From positions 371,845-435,844 of the forward strand of contig NZ_QVML01000001.1 of assembly GCF_010501015.1 (NCBI RefSeq): DNA of 64,000 nt, written 5' to 3'. Source of the DNA: Bacteroides sp. 214 (lineage in GTDB: Bacteria > Bacteroidota > Bacteroidia > Bacteroidales > Bacteroidaceae). Both the position numbers and the translations under genes were made by a program. The notes under the pieces were generated by a model that was not told where the DNA came from, made no database searches, and was given only the letters and a program-made list of their open reading frames with translations. Positions 1 to 9,105 of the stretch are shown one piece after another; the first letter of the stretch is position 1, and the number at the start of each line of letters is the position of its first letter.

Positions 1-112
1 TATGCCCGACGGACCAAAGGTGGGTAGCATTACACTTAGCCCACGAGGTGATTGGCGTATGCCAAGCGATGCAAGTGCAGCTGCTTGGCTACGGGAGATA
101 GAAGAATTATAA
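1..112 (+). CDS. C-terminal end of an unidentified protein (partial)
   Basis: An open frame runs into the window from the left edge and stops with TAA at 110-112; about 36 codons are visible (ending in ...[15 protein letters not shown]). An ATG at position 2 is in frame but is more likely internal than the true start. A terminator hairpin follows 5 bases after the stop, as expected for a real gene end. The visible residues do not let me name the family. Confidence 0.5.
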   Translation, partial: MPDGPKVGSITLSPRGDWRMPSDASAAAWLREIEEL

Positions 113-117
113 AAAAC

Positions 118-158
118 AAACGGAGCTACCTCAACTAATAGACGAGGCGGCTCCGTTT
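118..158. terminator. Bidirectional terminator between converging genes
   Basis: AAACGGAGC (118-126) pairs perfectly with GCTCCGTTT (150-158), with a second CCTC/GAGG stem inside (129-132 / 144-147). It lies between the plus-strand gene end at 112 and the minus-strand gene end at 182, so it can serve both strands. Confidence 0.8.
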
Positions 159-181
159 CATGTAACATAAATATATACAAA

Positions 182-1840
182 TTACCCTTTTGCTTCTTGA
201 TACAAGAAGCGTTTGATGCTCTTTTTAGGAGTCTTTTCAAATTCTTCGGGGTAGATTTTCATTTTGTGTATTTGCGAGTAGGCAGGAAGCGTAGCATTCA
301 AGGCAATGCGATTCTCTTCCATAAGCTGTTCCATATCGCTGGCTTTAAGTCCATGTGCAAACGCGTCATCAAAGTCAGGATAAACCAATCCTACCAGTTT
401 TTCGTTTTGCTGTACAATGATGCTTTCAGAAACATAAGGCATGTTGTTTAACTTATCTTCTATTTCTTCTGGATAGATATTCTGCCCACTGGCACCAAGC
501 AACATATTTTTGCTACGTCCGCGAATGGTAACATTACCTTCGGCATCCATTACGCCAAGGTCGCCGGTGTGCAACCAACCGTCAGCATCGAGTACTTCGC
601 GGGTTGCTTCTTCGTTTTTATAGTAACCAAGCATGGTGTTGGCTCCTTTACATACAATTTCTCCAACAATGTTTTGGGGGTCGCTCGAAAGTATTTTTAC
701 CTCCATGCGCGGTACTGCTTTACCGCATGATCCCAATTTGAATCTCTTCCAATCTTCGTAGCAAATAATAGGTGCGCACTCTGTCATACCATATCCTACA
801 GTGTAAGGGAATTCGATCATACGTAAAAATTGCTCTACCTCCTGATTAAATGCGGCTCCACCAACAATAACTTCATAGAAGTTTCCGCCAAAGGCATTGA
901 TAACTTGTTCGCGTACGTGCGCTTTTATCTTATCATTAATAATAGGTACTTTAAGGAGTATCTTCATCGTTGGGGTTTGCAGTTTGGGCAGCACGTTCTT
1001 CTTGATAATCTTTTCAATAATCAACGGAACGGCAACAACCAATTGTGGCTTTACCTCTTCAAATGCCTGGAAGATAATCTTTGGGCTGGGCGTACGGGTA
1101 AGGAAGAATATCTGGCAACCGGCAGCAAACTCATATAAGAATTCGAATGACATGCCATACATGTGTGCCATAGGCAGCATAGAAACAATTTTATCGCCTT
1201 TATTCAGCGTTAATACCTCAAAAGCGAACTTGACGTTTGACCATAAGCTACGATATGGAATCATTACACCTTTAGAATAACTGGTTGTTCCGGAAGTGTA
1301 GTTGATAACTGCTAACTCTTCGGGTTGATCTTTGTGATAACTCACGTGTTCGGTGCGGAAATTTTTGGGGTATTTCTTTCCGAACATTTCATTTAAGTGT
1401 TCTCTTGCGTGTGTTAGCTTCTTAGAGCGGGAAACAAGAGTAGAGAAATCTGTAACCGATAGTACTCCTTCCAACAATGGCATAGCAGCCTCGTTGAGGT
1501 TTTCCCAAACGATATCACCAACAAAGAGAAGTTTTGCTTCAGAGTGATTTACGATGTTGTGTACATTGTCGGCTTTGAATTCGTGTAAAATAGGAACTGC
1601 TACTGCTCCGTAGGTAACTGTGGCAAGAAAAGCAACCCCCCAATGTGAACTATTTCGCCCACAGATTGCTATTTTATCCCCCTTCTTTACACCACTTTCT
1701 TCAAAAATAATGTGTATTTTCTCAATCTTGCGAGCTACATCTTTGTATTGTAATGTAGCACCTTTGTAATCTGTTAGGGCATATAAATCCCAATTGCTCT
1801 TAATACTGTTTTCAATATAAGCAATAAAACTTTGATCCAT
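182..1840 (-). CDS. Long-chain fatty acid--CoA ligase (AMP-binding, FadD-like)
   Basis: 552 residues, a usual length for this family. It activates a fatty or other carboxylic acid with ATP to an acyl-adenylate and then to acyl-CoA, in the cytoplasm or at the inner membrane. Visible motifs: the adenylate P-loop YTSGTTSYSKG (181-191), VGYGMTE (348-354), HTGD (424-427), the hinge GRSKNML (441-447), and a C-terminal lysine-rich stretch (EKTPKKSIKRF) that should hold the catalytic lysine. It stands alone, with terminators on one side and its own promoter on the other. The acyl substrate cannot be read from sequence; the FadD-like assignment is by overall layout. Confidence 0.9.
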   Translation of the reverse strand: MDQSFIAYIENSIKSNWDLYALTDYKGATLQYKDVARKIEKIHIIFEESGVKKGDKIAICGRNSSHWGVAFLATVTYGAVAVPILHEFKADNVHNIVNHSEAKLLFVGDIVWENLNEAAMPLLEGVLSVTDFSTLVSRSKKLTHAREHLNEMFGKKYPKNFRTEHVSYHKDQPEELAVINYTSGTTSYSKGVMIPYRSLWSNVKFAFEVLTLNKGDKIVSMLPMAHMYGMSFEFLYEFAAGCQIFFLTRTPSPKIIFQAFEEVKPQLVVAVPLIIEKIIKKNVLPKLQTPTMKILLKVPIINDKIKAHVREQVINAFGGNFYEVIVGGAAFNQEVEQFLRMIEFPYTVGYGMTECAPIICYEDWKRFKLGSCGKAVPRMEVKILSSDPQNIVGEIVCKGANTMLGYYKNEEATREVLDADGWLHTGDLGVMDAEGNVTIRGRSKNMLLGASGQNIYPEEIEDKLNNMPYVSESIIVQQNEKLVGLVYPDFDDAFAHGLKASDMEQLMEENRIALNATLPAYSQIHKMKIYPEEFEKTPKKSIKRFLYQEAKG

Positions 1841-1869
1841 TATACTTGCACATTTAGTAATGATGTGTG

Positions 1870-1900
1870 CAAATATATGTTTTTATATTACTATTGCAAA
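1870..1900 (-). promoter_or_regulatory. Bacteroides-type promoter of the acyl-CoA ligase
   Basis: On the minus strand a -7 box TATATTTG (plus-strand CAAATATA, 1870-1877) is preceded by a -33 TTTG (plus CAAA, 1897-1900) at exactly 19 bp. This matches the Bacteroidetes TTTG-N19-TAnnTTTG form. The start codon is about 30 bp downstream. Confidence 0.7.
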
Positions 1901-1951
1901 CTATTTGTTAAAGAAATTAGCGGAACTGAGTAAATTCAATCATTTGTTTTT

Positions 1952-1959
1952 TACCTTTG
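1952..1959 (+). promoter_or_regulatory. -7 box upstream of the tandem sensor kinase
   Basis: TACCTTTG fits TAnnTTTG and lies 58 bp before the kinase start. No convincing TTTG is present 19 bp upstream, so the call is partial. Confidence 0.45.
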
Positions 1960-2016
1960 TAAAGAGCATATTGCTTTGAAATAGTAAAAGTTTTTATCAT
2001 ATAAGCTTGTCATAGC

Positions 2017-5000
2017 ATGAATCAACGTTCGCCGATTTACTTGTTGCTATTCATTTGGATTACAACACTTTTCTCGTGTGTAGGAACTGCACCTACCCGC
2101 GAAGTGCGTTTTATTGATTCATTAAACTATCGGGCATATATGCTTCGCTACAAAGATCTGGATTCTTCATATCAGTTGGCAAAATTAGCTTATGAAGAAA
2201 CGTCTCTTTACAAACAAGGTAAAGCTGAGGCGTGTAACAATCTAGGTTTTTATGCTTTTATGCGTATGGATTTCGATGAAGCAGAACGTTGCTATCGCGA
2301 AGTTTATAGTTTAACACAGAACGAATTAGAACTGCTTATAGCCGATGTGGGGATGATGAAGATATATCAACGTACCTCCATGAATAAGGAGTTTTATGAC
2401 TATCGCAATAATGCCCTTCGGCGGATACGCAGATTGGATGAAGAACGTAACCTTTTTGTAGGTCAGCGCGAAAAAACAAGGTTAAATTTTGCTTACACTG
2501 AGTTCTCTATCGTTTCCGCAATCTATTATTATTACCTCCAACAGATGAATGAAGCGATTATTTCTATTAATGAAATAAAACCTGAAGTTGAATTTGAAAA
2601 TGATACAAGTCAATTATTATATTACCACTACATAAAAGGTTCTGCGTCGTTAACCAATGAAGAGAGGTGGGAACGAAAACAATTGAATGATTTTGATGAG
2701 CTATACCTTACATGGCGGTTGGCTTCGCGATATGGATATACCTATTTTGAAGGAAATAGTTTGCAGGGTTTAGCCAACCTAATGGTATCACCAGATAATT
2801 TTGAATTCTTCTTGAATCGCCGTTCGTATCTCATTGCACAGTTTGGGCTTCCTGTTGATACTATGTTTCCTTTTCGGCTGGCACGTATGGCGTTGGAGAA
2901 ATTCAAGGAGTATAACGATATCTATCAGATAGCAGGAGCCTATGTATCAATAGCGCGCTATCTTAATGAACATAGTAATTATGCCGAGGCGTTGGACTCT
3001 CTAAACAGAGCGTTAGATTGTGTGAACGAACATCACCGTATGTTCTATTCAGGCGAAAATAAAACAGATGATGTATTGTATACGTATGTGGAACGTGATA
3101 CAGCTTATGCTGAAATAGGCTGGATAACCGGTATGCGGCAGGGCGGTGAGCATGTAAAAGTAAAGACTGTACCTGAATGGATTTCGCGTATTCGCGAACA
3201 ACTCAGCGTATCTTACGCAGGAATGGGTATGAAAAAGGAATCCGATTACAACCGCAATATTTACCTCGATATCTTAAAATACACACGGCAAGATAAAGAA
3301 TTGGAAAGTCGATATTCTGTCCTTGAAAAAGAATCAAAACAATTGAACTGGCTGTTATTACTTATCCTTGTACTTATTTGTATTTTAATTGTGTTATTCT
3401 GGTTCTTCAATGGACGAGCAAAGAAGCGAAATCAAAACCATCTGAAACACTTGCGGCTTACATTAGATATTTGTCAAAAGATTACTGCTTCTGTTCCATC
3501 GGATGTAGAGGAAGAAGAAGATATTATCGCAGCCATAAAAGAAGCGATTCTGCCTGACATGAGGGTGTTGACTGGTGTGCTTGATATGGGTATTCGGTTG
3601 GATAATGATTTGGATGAAAGCAAATCAATTGTGGCGAAGAGTAGTAAACAGATAAGAACAGCTTTTCCACTCTTTGTACCCGACAAGGAACAACCTATAG
3701 GTGTGTTGGAGCTCTTTACTCTTCGTCCTATTTCCAAAGAAGAAAGAACGTTAATACAGGTTATCAGTCCCTATATTGCTTGGACGCTCGATAATGGAAT
3801 GACATTCATATCACTTGGCGACGAACAAGAAAAATTAAAGAAACAACGATATGTCTTTGAACAACATATTGCAAAGAATAAGCGAGAGAACTTAATTAAA
3901 AAATCGTGTTTAGCAATAGTAAACGGTATTGTGCCTTATATAGACCGTATTCTAAATGAGGTATACAAACTCAAAGAGAAGAGTTTTGCAAAAAATGAAG
4001 TTGTGAGGCGTGAGAAATTTCAATATATTAATGAATTGGTAACAACCATCAATGAGTATAATGACATTCTTGCCCTTTGGATAAAAATGAAACAGGGAAG
4101 CCTAAGCCTGAATATCGAGAACTTTGAATTGAACGAGCTTTTCTCCTTGGTAGCCAAAGGGCGCAAAACTTTCGAAATGAAAAAGCAAACCTTTGATGTT
4201 GAACCTACTTCTGTGATTACTAAAGCCGATAAAGCATTGACTCTCTTTATGATAAATACATTAACAGAGAATGCTCGTAAGTACACTGCCGAAGGAGGAA
4301 CTGTTCGTGTCTATGCCAAATCCACAGATGCATATGTGGAAATCTCCGTAGAAGATAATGGACGGGGATTATCTGATGCAGATATGGCGATGATTAAAGG
4401 CGAGAAGGTGTATGATTCGCGGGTAATTGGTATGAACGAGGCAGCAGCTGAAGAACTAAAGCGTATCAAAGGAAGTGGTTTCGGGTTGATGAATTGCAAA
4501 GGAATTATCGAGAAATATCGTAAAACGAACACCTTGTTCAATGTCTGTGTGTTTGATGTGGAAAGCTCGTTGGGTAAGGGAAGTCGCTTTTTCTTTCGTT
4601 TGCCATTGGGTATAAAGAAAATATTAGGGGTATTGCTCTGTTTGTTACTGCCTTTCGGACTAACTTCCTGTCATAAGCAAGTAGCAAAGCAGGCAAGTAT
4701 CACTACTGATTCGGTTAAAACTGCAAATCTGTTAAAGTACGCTTACCTGCTCGATGAAGCATCTGCTTATGCTGATACTGCTTACTACTGTAATGTTACT
4801 GAAGAGTATGAGCTTGCTCTAGAGTATATTGACTCTGCCATGACACAACTTAATCGGCATTATAATGTATTTGGTGCTGAACCCAAAGTTTTTATGGAAC
4901 TGATTAGCGACAGTTCTCCTGCCGAATTAACCTGGTGGGAGAATTTCTTTGATTCAGATTATTCTATTATTCTGCAAATACGCAACGAGGCGGCAGTTGC

Positions 5001-6483
5001 TTTCCTGGCACTGAGAGAATGGGACGACTATTCCTATAACAATAAAGCATATACTGCACTCTATAAACTTAGTGCCGAAGATCAATCTTTAGAGGCTTAT
5101 TGTCGCGAATTTGAACGTTCTACTACCAACAAGGCCGTGGGCGTGTTGCTTTGTGTTTTGTTGTTCCTTTCTTCGCTGATAGTTTATTATATCGTGTTTG
5201 TTCGCAAACGAATTGTAAACCGTTGGAATTTGGAACAGGTGTTGGACATAAATAAAACGATGTTCTCCTCTTCGTTGTTGCGCTCGGAAGAGTCGGTGGA
5301 GGTATTGCAGAAAGAGGAAAATGTTTTGAGAGAAATTCCGCAAAACATTGTGAATGAAGCTTTTGAGCCAATAAATGAACTGGTGCCAATAAAACGATTG
5401 GGATTAGCTGTTTATAATGAAGATAGGGAACAACTGGAGTTTGCTTCGTATCCGCAATTGAATATGCTGCCCGATATAATCGGCAGGAGCTTTGTTGAAC
5501 AGAGTTACTTAACGGATAAAATGACTCAGGCATTTCCATTAAATGTGGAGGTCGGCGATAAGCAACAATGCGTTGGGGTGCTTTACTTGGAACGACAAGA
5601 GGGTGCAGAACAAGAGTCAGAACTACTATTACTGGGTTTGATTACGCGTTATGTGAGTATTGTTATCTTTAATGCGGTAGTAAAATTGGCTATGCGATAC
5701 AGAGATATTGAATCGGCTTACGAAGATGCGCATCGTGCTTCGCGCGAAGATAGTATGTTACACGTGCAAAACTTAGTGTTAGATAATTGCTTGTCTACTA
5801 TTAAGCATGAAACAGTTTATTATCCCAATAAAATTAAGCAAATCATCGGTAGGTTGTTAGATGCTACGCGTACAACAAAAGAAGAGGAAGACGATGTAGA
5901 CGCTATCAGCGAATTGATAGAGTATTACAAAGGTATATTTACCATTCTTAGTTCTAATGCATCCCGACAGTTAGAGGAGGTTACTTTTCGTCGAATAACG
6001 ATTCCGGTTGCGGAATTGCTGAGGTATGCAGAGCGCTATTTCAAGAAGTTAACCAAAGGAAAGGAAGGAGTAGTTTCTTTAACGCTGCATTGCCCCGAGG
6101 AAAAGCCACTTGTGTTGGGTGACCTTAATTTACTTTATTTCTTGTTGGAAAATTTACTAGAGGAAGCTCTTTCAACTAACTTGCCGGGTGAGTTAATACT
6201 ACAAGCGCAAGTAACTAATGATGGTTTTGTACGCTTCCTCTTTACAGATAACCGCAGAACGAAATCAACAGAGGAACTCAATCAGCTCTTCTATCCTAAT
6301 CTTGAACGCATGACATCAGGCGAGCGGGGTGAATTGAAAGGAACCGAATATTTGGTTTGTAAACAGATTATTCGTGATCACGACGAATATGCAGGAAGGA
6401 GAGGTTGTCGCATTAATGCCGAACCGGCAGCTATGGGAGTTGGCTTTAGTATTTACTTCACATTGCCCGAACGTAAAAAATAA
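2017..6483 (+). CDS. Tandem two-module TPR sensor histidine kinase
   Basis: 1488 residues made of two similar modules. Module 1: lipoprotein-like signal with Cys21 (LFSC), TPR-like helical region, membrane segment about 443-465, GAF-like region, helical dimer region and an HATPase domain with N-box NTLTENARKY (about 746-755), G1 DNGRGLS (about 780) and G2 GSGFGLMNC (about 818). Module 2 begins with a second signal-like stretch ending LTSC (Cys about 885), then TPR-like helices, membrane segment about 1040-1063, GAF-like region, H-box IKHETVYYPNKI, and an ATPase-like end without clear glycine boxes. The equivalent of the H-box in module 1 (CLAIVNGIVPYIDRI) has no histidine. Such long hybrid sensors (I recall DUF5112/DUF5113 names) occur in Bacteroidales. 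The response regulator follows 12 bp downstream. The signal sensed is unknown. Confidence 0.85.
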   Translation: MNQRSPIYLLLFIWITTLFSCVGTAPTREVRFIDSLNYRAYMLRYKDLDSSYQLAKLAYEETSLYKQGKAEACNNLGFYAFMRMDFDEAERCYREVYSLTQNELELLIADVGMMKIYQRTSMNKEFYDYRNNALRRIRRLDEERNLFVGQREKTRLNFAYTEFSIVSAIYYYYLQQMNEAIISINEIKPEVEFENDTSQLLYYHYIKGSASLTNEERWERKQLNDFDELYLTWRLASRYGYTYFEGNSLQGLANLMVSPDNFEFFLNRRSYLIAQFGLPVDTMFPFRLARMALEKFKEYNDIYQIAGAYVSIARYLNEHSNYAEALDSLNRALDCVNEHHRMFYSGENKTDDVLYTYVERDTAYAEIGWITGMRQGGEHVKVKTVPEWISRIREQLSVSYAGMGMKKESDYNRNIYLDILKYTRQDKELESRYSVLEKESKQLNWLLLLILVLICILIVLFWFFNGRAKKRNQNHLKHLRLTLDICQKITASVPSDVEEEEDIIAAIKEAILPDMRVLTGVLDMGIRLDNDLDESKSIVAKSSKQIRTAFPLFVPDKEQPIGVLELFTLRPISKEERTLIQVISPYIAWTLDNGMTFISLGDEQEKLKKQRYVFEQHIAKNKRENLIKKSCLAIVNGIVPYIDRILNEVYKLKEKSFAKNEVVRREKFQYINELVTTINEYNDILALWIKMKQGSLSLNIENFELNELFSLVAKGRKTFEMKKQTFDVEPTSVITKADKALTLFMINTLTENARKYTAEGGTVRVYAKSTDAYVEISVEDNGRGLSDADMAMIKGEKVYDSRVIGMNEAAAEELKRIKGSGFGLMNCKGIIEKYRKTNTLFNVCVFDVESSLGKGSRFFFRLPLGIKKILGVLLCLLLPFGLTSCHKQVAKQASITTDSVKTANLLKYAYLLDEASAYADTAYYCNVTEEYELALEYIDSAMTQLNRHYNVFGAEPKVFMELISDSSPAELTWWENFFDSDYSIILQIRNEAAVAFLALREWDDYSYNNKAYTALYKLSAEDQSLEAYCREFERSTTNKAVGVLLCVLLFLSSLIVYYIVFVRKRIVNRWNLEQVLDINKTMFSSSLLRSEESVEVLQKEENVLREIPQNIVNEAFEPINELVPIKRLGLAVYNEDREQLEFASYPQLNMLPDIIGRSFVEQSYLTDKMTQAFPLNVEVGDKQQCVGVLYLERQEGAEQESELLLLGLITRYVSIVIFNAVVKLAMRYRDIESAYEDAHRASREDSMLHVQNLVLDNCLSTIKHETVYYPNKIKQIIGRLLDATRTTKEEEDDVDAISELIEYYKGIFTILSSNASRQLEEVTFRRITIPVAELLRYAERYFKKLTKGKEGVVSLTLHCPEEKPLVLGDLNLLYFLLENLLEEALSTNLPGELILQAQVTNDGFVRFLFTDNRRTKSTEELNQLFYPNLERMTSGERGELKGTEYLVCKQIIRDHDEYAGRRGCRINAEPAAMGVGFSIYFTLPERKK

Positions 6484-6495
6484 TAAAATGACAAT

Positions 6496-7218
6496 ATGGA
6501 AAAGTTTAAAGTAATCATTGTAGAAGACGTTAAGTTAGAACTGAAAGGTACCGAAGAAATCTTTCGCCATGAAATACCCAATGCCGAAGTGATTGGTACA
6601 GCCATGACCGAGAAAGAATTTTGGGACTTAATGGAAGTACAAGTTCCCGATATGGTGTTGTTGGATTTGGGGCTGGGAGGTTCTACTACCATTGGCGTGG
6701 AGATATGCCGCAACATTTTTAAGCAGTATAAAAACGTACGTGTCCTTATTTTCACGGGCGAGATTCTGAATGAAAAGCTTTGGGTAGATGTGTTGAATGC
6801 GGGAGCCGATGGCATTATTCTCAAAACTGGCGAGCTGCTAACGAAGACCGATGTTCAAGCTGTTATGGACGGTAAGAAACTGGTTTTCAATTATCCTATT
6901 TTAGAAAAGATAGTAGACCGCTTTAAGAAGTCTGTCGAAAATGATTCAAGACGTCAAGAAGCCATCATTGGTTATGATATTGACGAATATGACGAACGAT
7001 TCCTACGTCATTTAGCGTTGGGCTATACAAAAGAAATGATTGCTAACTTGAAAGGAATGCCTTTTGGCGTAAAATCATTGGAGAAACGACAGAATGACCT
7101 AACCAACCGGCTCTTTCCACAAGGAGATAGAGTAGGGGTAAACGCTACTCGTCTGGTAGTTCGTGCATTGGAGTTGCGTGTCATTGATATAGATAATTTA
7201 GAACCGGATGAGGAGTAA
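6496..7218 (+). CDS. Response regulator with LuxR-like C-terminal region
   Basis: 240 residues. The receiver domain (about 1-125) has the acidic pair Glu10/Asp11, the phospho-acceptor Asp57 in DMVLLDLGLGG and the conserved lysine in ADGIILKTGE. The C-terminal part (about 160-210: DERFLRHLALGYTKEMIANL..GVKSLEKRQNDL) resembles a LuxR-type helix-turn-helix as found in Bacteroidales regulators. It lies 12 bp after the tandem kinase and overlaps the transporter gene by 11 bp, so the three form one operon and the kinase is its likely partner. Target genes are not evident. Confidence 0.88.
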   Translation: MEKFKVIIVEDVKLELKGTEEIFRHEIPNAEVIGTAMTEKEFWDLMEVQVPDMVLLDLGLGGSTTIGVEICRNIFKQYKNVRVLIFTGEILNEKLWVDVLNAGADGIILKTGELLTKTDVQAVMDGKKLVFNYPILEKIVDRFKKSVENDSRRQEAIIGYDIDEYDERFLRHLALGYTKEMIANLKGMPFGVKSLEKRQNDLTNRLFPQGDRVGVNATRLVVRALELRVIDIDNLEPDEE

Positions 7219-8662
7219 ATGGCGGATATTACATCCTGCCACTATGTTTTTGTTACTTACGTTGGCAGTAGTTTTTCTTTCGTGGATATTCGATATTTAC
7301 GGATTAAATGTGATACATCCGCAGACAGGCGAAAACATACACGTGCAAAGCTTGCTGAGTGAAGAAGGTGTTCGATGGGTGTTGCGTAATGTTATAACTA
7401 ATTTTACCGGATATGCTCCTTTAGGGATGGTGATTATAGCTATGTTTGGTATAGGTGTGGCTGAACACTCTGGCTTTATTAATGCCTGTATACGTAGTCG
7501 TAGAATGGGCAAACAGGATACAAACAAGGTAATACTATTAGTTATTGTAGCAGGCGTATTGTCTAATTTGGTAGGCGATGCGGGCTATATTATTTTGTTG
7601 CCACTTGCTGCGGCTTTATTCTATACAGTTGGTTTACATCCTATTGCTGGTATTATTGTGGCATATGTTTCGGTTGCATGCGGATATAGCGCTAACCTGA
7701 TAGTATCGACCATCGATCCTTTGTTGGCAAATACAACACAAGCTGCTGCTGTTTCTACTATATATGCCAATAGCAGTACAGGACCACTTTCCAACTACTA
7801 CTTCATGGTTGCTTCCTCCTTTTTAATAACGGCAGTTATTTATTTTGTAACAAAGAAAAATCTTATTCCATCCTTGGGGCGTTACGAAGGCGATACACAT
7901 GTGGAGAGTTATACTCCGCTATTTCGTCGCGAGAAGAAAGCGTTGACATTAGCGCTTATCATAGGTGCAGCTTATTTTCTTATTATATTGTGGCTTACTT
8001 TCTCCTCGTGGGGAGTGCTTCGTGGAGTAACAGGTGGACTAGTTCGCTCTCCATTTATAACCGGTATCCTTTTTATTATTTCCTTTGGCATTGGGCTTAT
8101 GGGAATGTTTTATGGTTTTGCTTCGGGACGCTATCGCTCCGACTCGGAAGTAGTAGATGGATTGGTACATCCCATGCGGCTGTTGGGTATTTATCTGGTT
8201 ATAGCTTTCTTTGCTTCGCAGATGTTTGCCTTCTTGGAGTATTCAAATTTAGATAAATGTGTTGCGGTGCTGGGTGCAAATATGCTCTCTTCATTACAAA
8301 TTCATAGTTTGTGGATATTGGTGTTGTTTATCTTATTTGTTGCTTTTATCAATCTCTTTATGGCTTCGGCTATGACGAAGTGGAGCTTTATGGCATTTAT
8401 CTTTATACCTGTTTTTGCTGAAATGGGTATCTCGCCGGATTTTACACAATGTGCTTATCGAATAGGAGATAGCGCGACTAACGCCATAACTCCATTCCTT
8501 TTTTATATGCCGCTGGTGCTAACTTTTATGCAAGAATATGATAAACGCTCCTCGTACGTTTCCTTGTTGAAGTATACGTGGAGGTATTCACTACTTGTTT
8601 TGGTTTCATGGATTCTACTCTTTGTCGCTTGGTATTTATTGAATATACCTTTAGGATTATAG
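7208..8662 (+). CDS. AbgT-family transporter
   Basis: 484 residues with many hydrophobic helices, matching the AbgT (p-aminobenzoyl-glutamate) transporter family. Visible family features include the N-terminal WILHPATMFLLLTLAV, an NLVGDAGYIILLPL helix, SANLIVSTIDPLLA, and SATNAITPFLFYMPL near the C-terminus. Known members import p-aminobenzoyl-glutamate or export sulfonamide-like folate precursors with a cation gradient. The ATG at 7208 lies inside the end of the response regulator gene (11 bp overlap), which suggests translational coupling. Pairing a carrier with a sensor system suggests regulated transport, but the substrate here is an inference. Confidence 0.85.
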   Translation: MRSKWRILHPATMFLLLTLAVVFLSWIFDIYGLNVIHPQTGENIHVQSLLSEEGVRWVLRNVITNFTGYAPLGMVIIAMFGIGVAEHSGFINACIRSRRMGKQDTNKVILLVIVAGVLSNLVGDAGYIILLPLAAALFYTVGLHPIAGIIVAYVSVACGYSANLIVSTIDPLLANTTQAAAVSTIYANSSTGPLSNYYFMVASSFLITAVIYFVTKKNLIPSLGRYEGDTHVESYTPLFRREKKALTLALIIGAAYFLIILWLTFSSWGVLRGVTGGLVRSPFITGILFIISFGIGLMGMFYGFASGRYRSDSEVVDGLVHPMRLLGIYLVIAFFASQMFAFLEYSNLDKCVAVLGANMLSSLQIHSLWILVLFILFVAFINLFMASAMTKWSFMAFIFIPVFAEMGISPDFTQCAYRIGDSATNAITPFLFYMPLVLTFMQEYDKRSSYVSLLKYTWRYSLLVLVSWILLFVAWYLLNIPLGL

Positions 8663-8702
8663 TTTGTGAGTATAGGTTGACTGAAAAAAAACAAGAATCT
8701 TT

Positions 8703-8732
8703 TTTGATTTATCGCAAAAAGACTTACCTTTG
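8703..8732 (+). promoter_or_regulatory. Promoter of tRNA-Arg
   Basis: TTTG at 8703-8706 and TACCTTTG at 8725-8732, 18 bp apart, fit the Bacteroidetes promoter form. The mature tRNA starts 18 bp after the -7 box. Confidence 0.7.
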
Positions 8733-8749
8733 CAGCCGAAATAAAGGAC

Positions 8750-8823
8750 GGTCGGGTAGCTCAGTTGGATAGAGCAACAGCCTTCTAAGCTGTGGGTCTT
8801 GGGTTCGAATCCCAACCTGATCA
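8750..8823 (+). tRNA. tRNA-Arg (anticodon TCT)
   Basis: A full cloverleaf can be folded. Acceptor GGTCGGG pairs with CCTGATC (two G-U pairs), D-stem GCTC/GAGC, anticodon stem ACAGC/GCTGT around loop CTTCTAA (anticodon TCT at 8784-8786, reads AGA), T-stem TTGGG/CCCAA with TTCGAAT loop, discriminator A at 8823. The CCA is not encoded. It is followed by its own terminator. Confidence 0.95.
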
Positions 8824-8833
8824 CTTTAAAAAG

Positions 8834-8873
8834 AACCGCAAGTACAGTGTTATCTGTAGCTTGCGGTTTTTTT
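8834..8873 (+). terminator. Terminator after tRNA-Arg
   Basis: AACCGCAAG and TACAG (8834-8847) pair with CTGTA and CTTGCGGTT (8854-8868, one bulged G), followed by seven T residues (8867-8873). Confidence 0.85.
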
Positions 8874-8980
8874 GTCTTTTCAAGTACAAAGACTTGACGC
8901 TTCAAGTTTGAAGACTTGACGCGTCAAGTATAAAGAGTACACGCGTCAAGTTTATAGACTTGACACACCCCCTCTCAGAA
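8871..8980. repeat. 22-bp array A1 (CTTGACGCGTCAAG, P class)
   Basis: Five units start at 8871, 8893, 8915, 8937 and 8959, exactly 22 bp apart. The core is the palindrome CTTGACGCGTCAAG followed by a semi-conserved tail ending AAGA/TAGA. The third unit is perfect, the second and fourth are near matches, and the outer two are partial. Bases 8921-8951 are identical to the reverse complement of 40383-40413 in array A6, and CCCCTCTCAGAAGC (8969-8982) is also shared. It lies between tRNA-Arg and the 3' end of the AlaX gene, just before array A2. Confidence 0.9.
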
Positions 8981-9013
8981 GCTTTGTGAGCAGGGTTTGA
9001 AATGGCTGATTTT

Positions 9014-9100
9014 CTGACTGAGTTTTGCTTCAATTCTGACTGAGTTTTTAAATTTTCTGACTGAGTTTTGAGGTAAAACTCAGTCAGAAAATTTTAGAAG
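9014..9100. repeat. 22-bp array A2 (CTGACTGAG, T class)
   Basis: CTGACTGAG starts at 9014, 9036 and 9057, and its inverse CTCAGTCAG at 9079 (steps of 22, 21, 22). The last two form a perfect 13-bp stem (CTGACTGAGTTTT / AAAACTCAGTCAG) followed by AAAATTTT, which may also end transcription. It continues the intergenic block begun by A1. Confidence 0.88.
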
Positions 9101-9105
9101 TTGAC

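Noticed and set aside
2017..6483. Tandem kinase as an assembly or frameshift artefact
   Set aside because: The frame is continuous with good coding character throughout, and long hybrid sensors of this type are known in the group.
8871..9100. Arrays as ordinary terminators or REP elements
   Set aside because: Some units pair into hairpins, but strict 22-bp phase, 4-6 units and placement after true terminators are not explained; no RAYT transposase is present.
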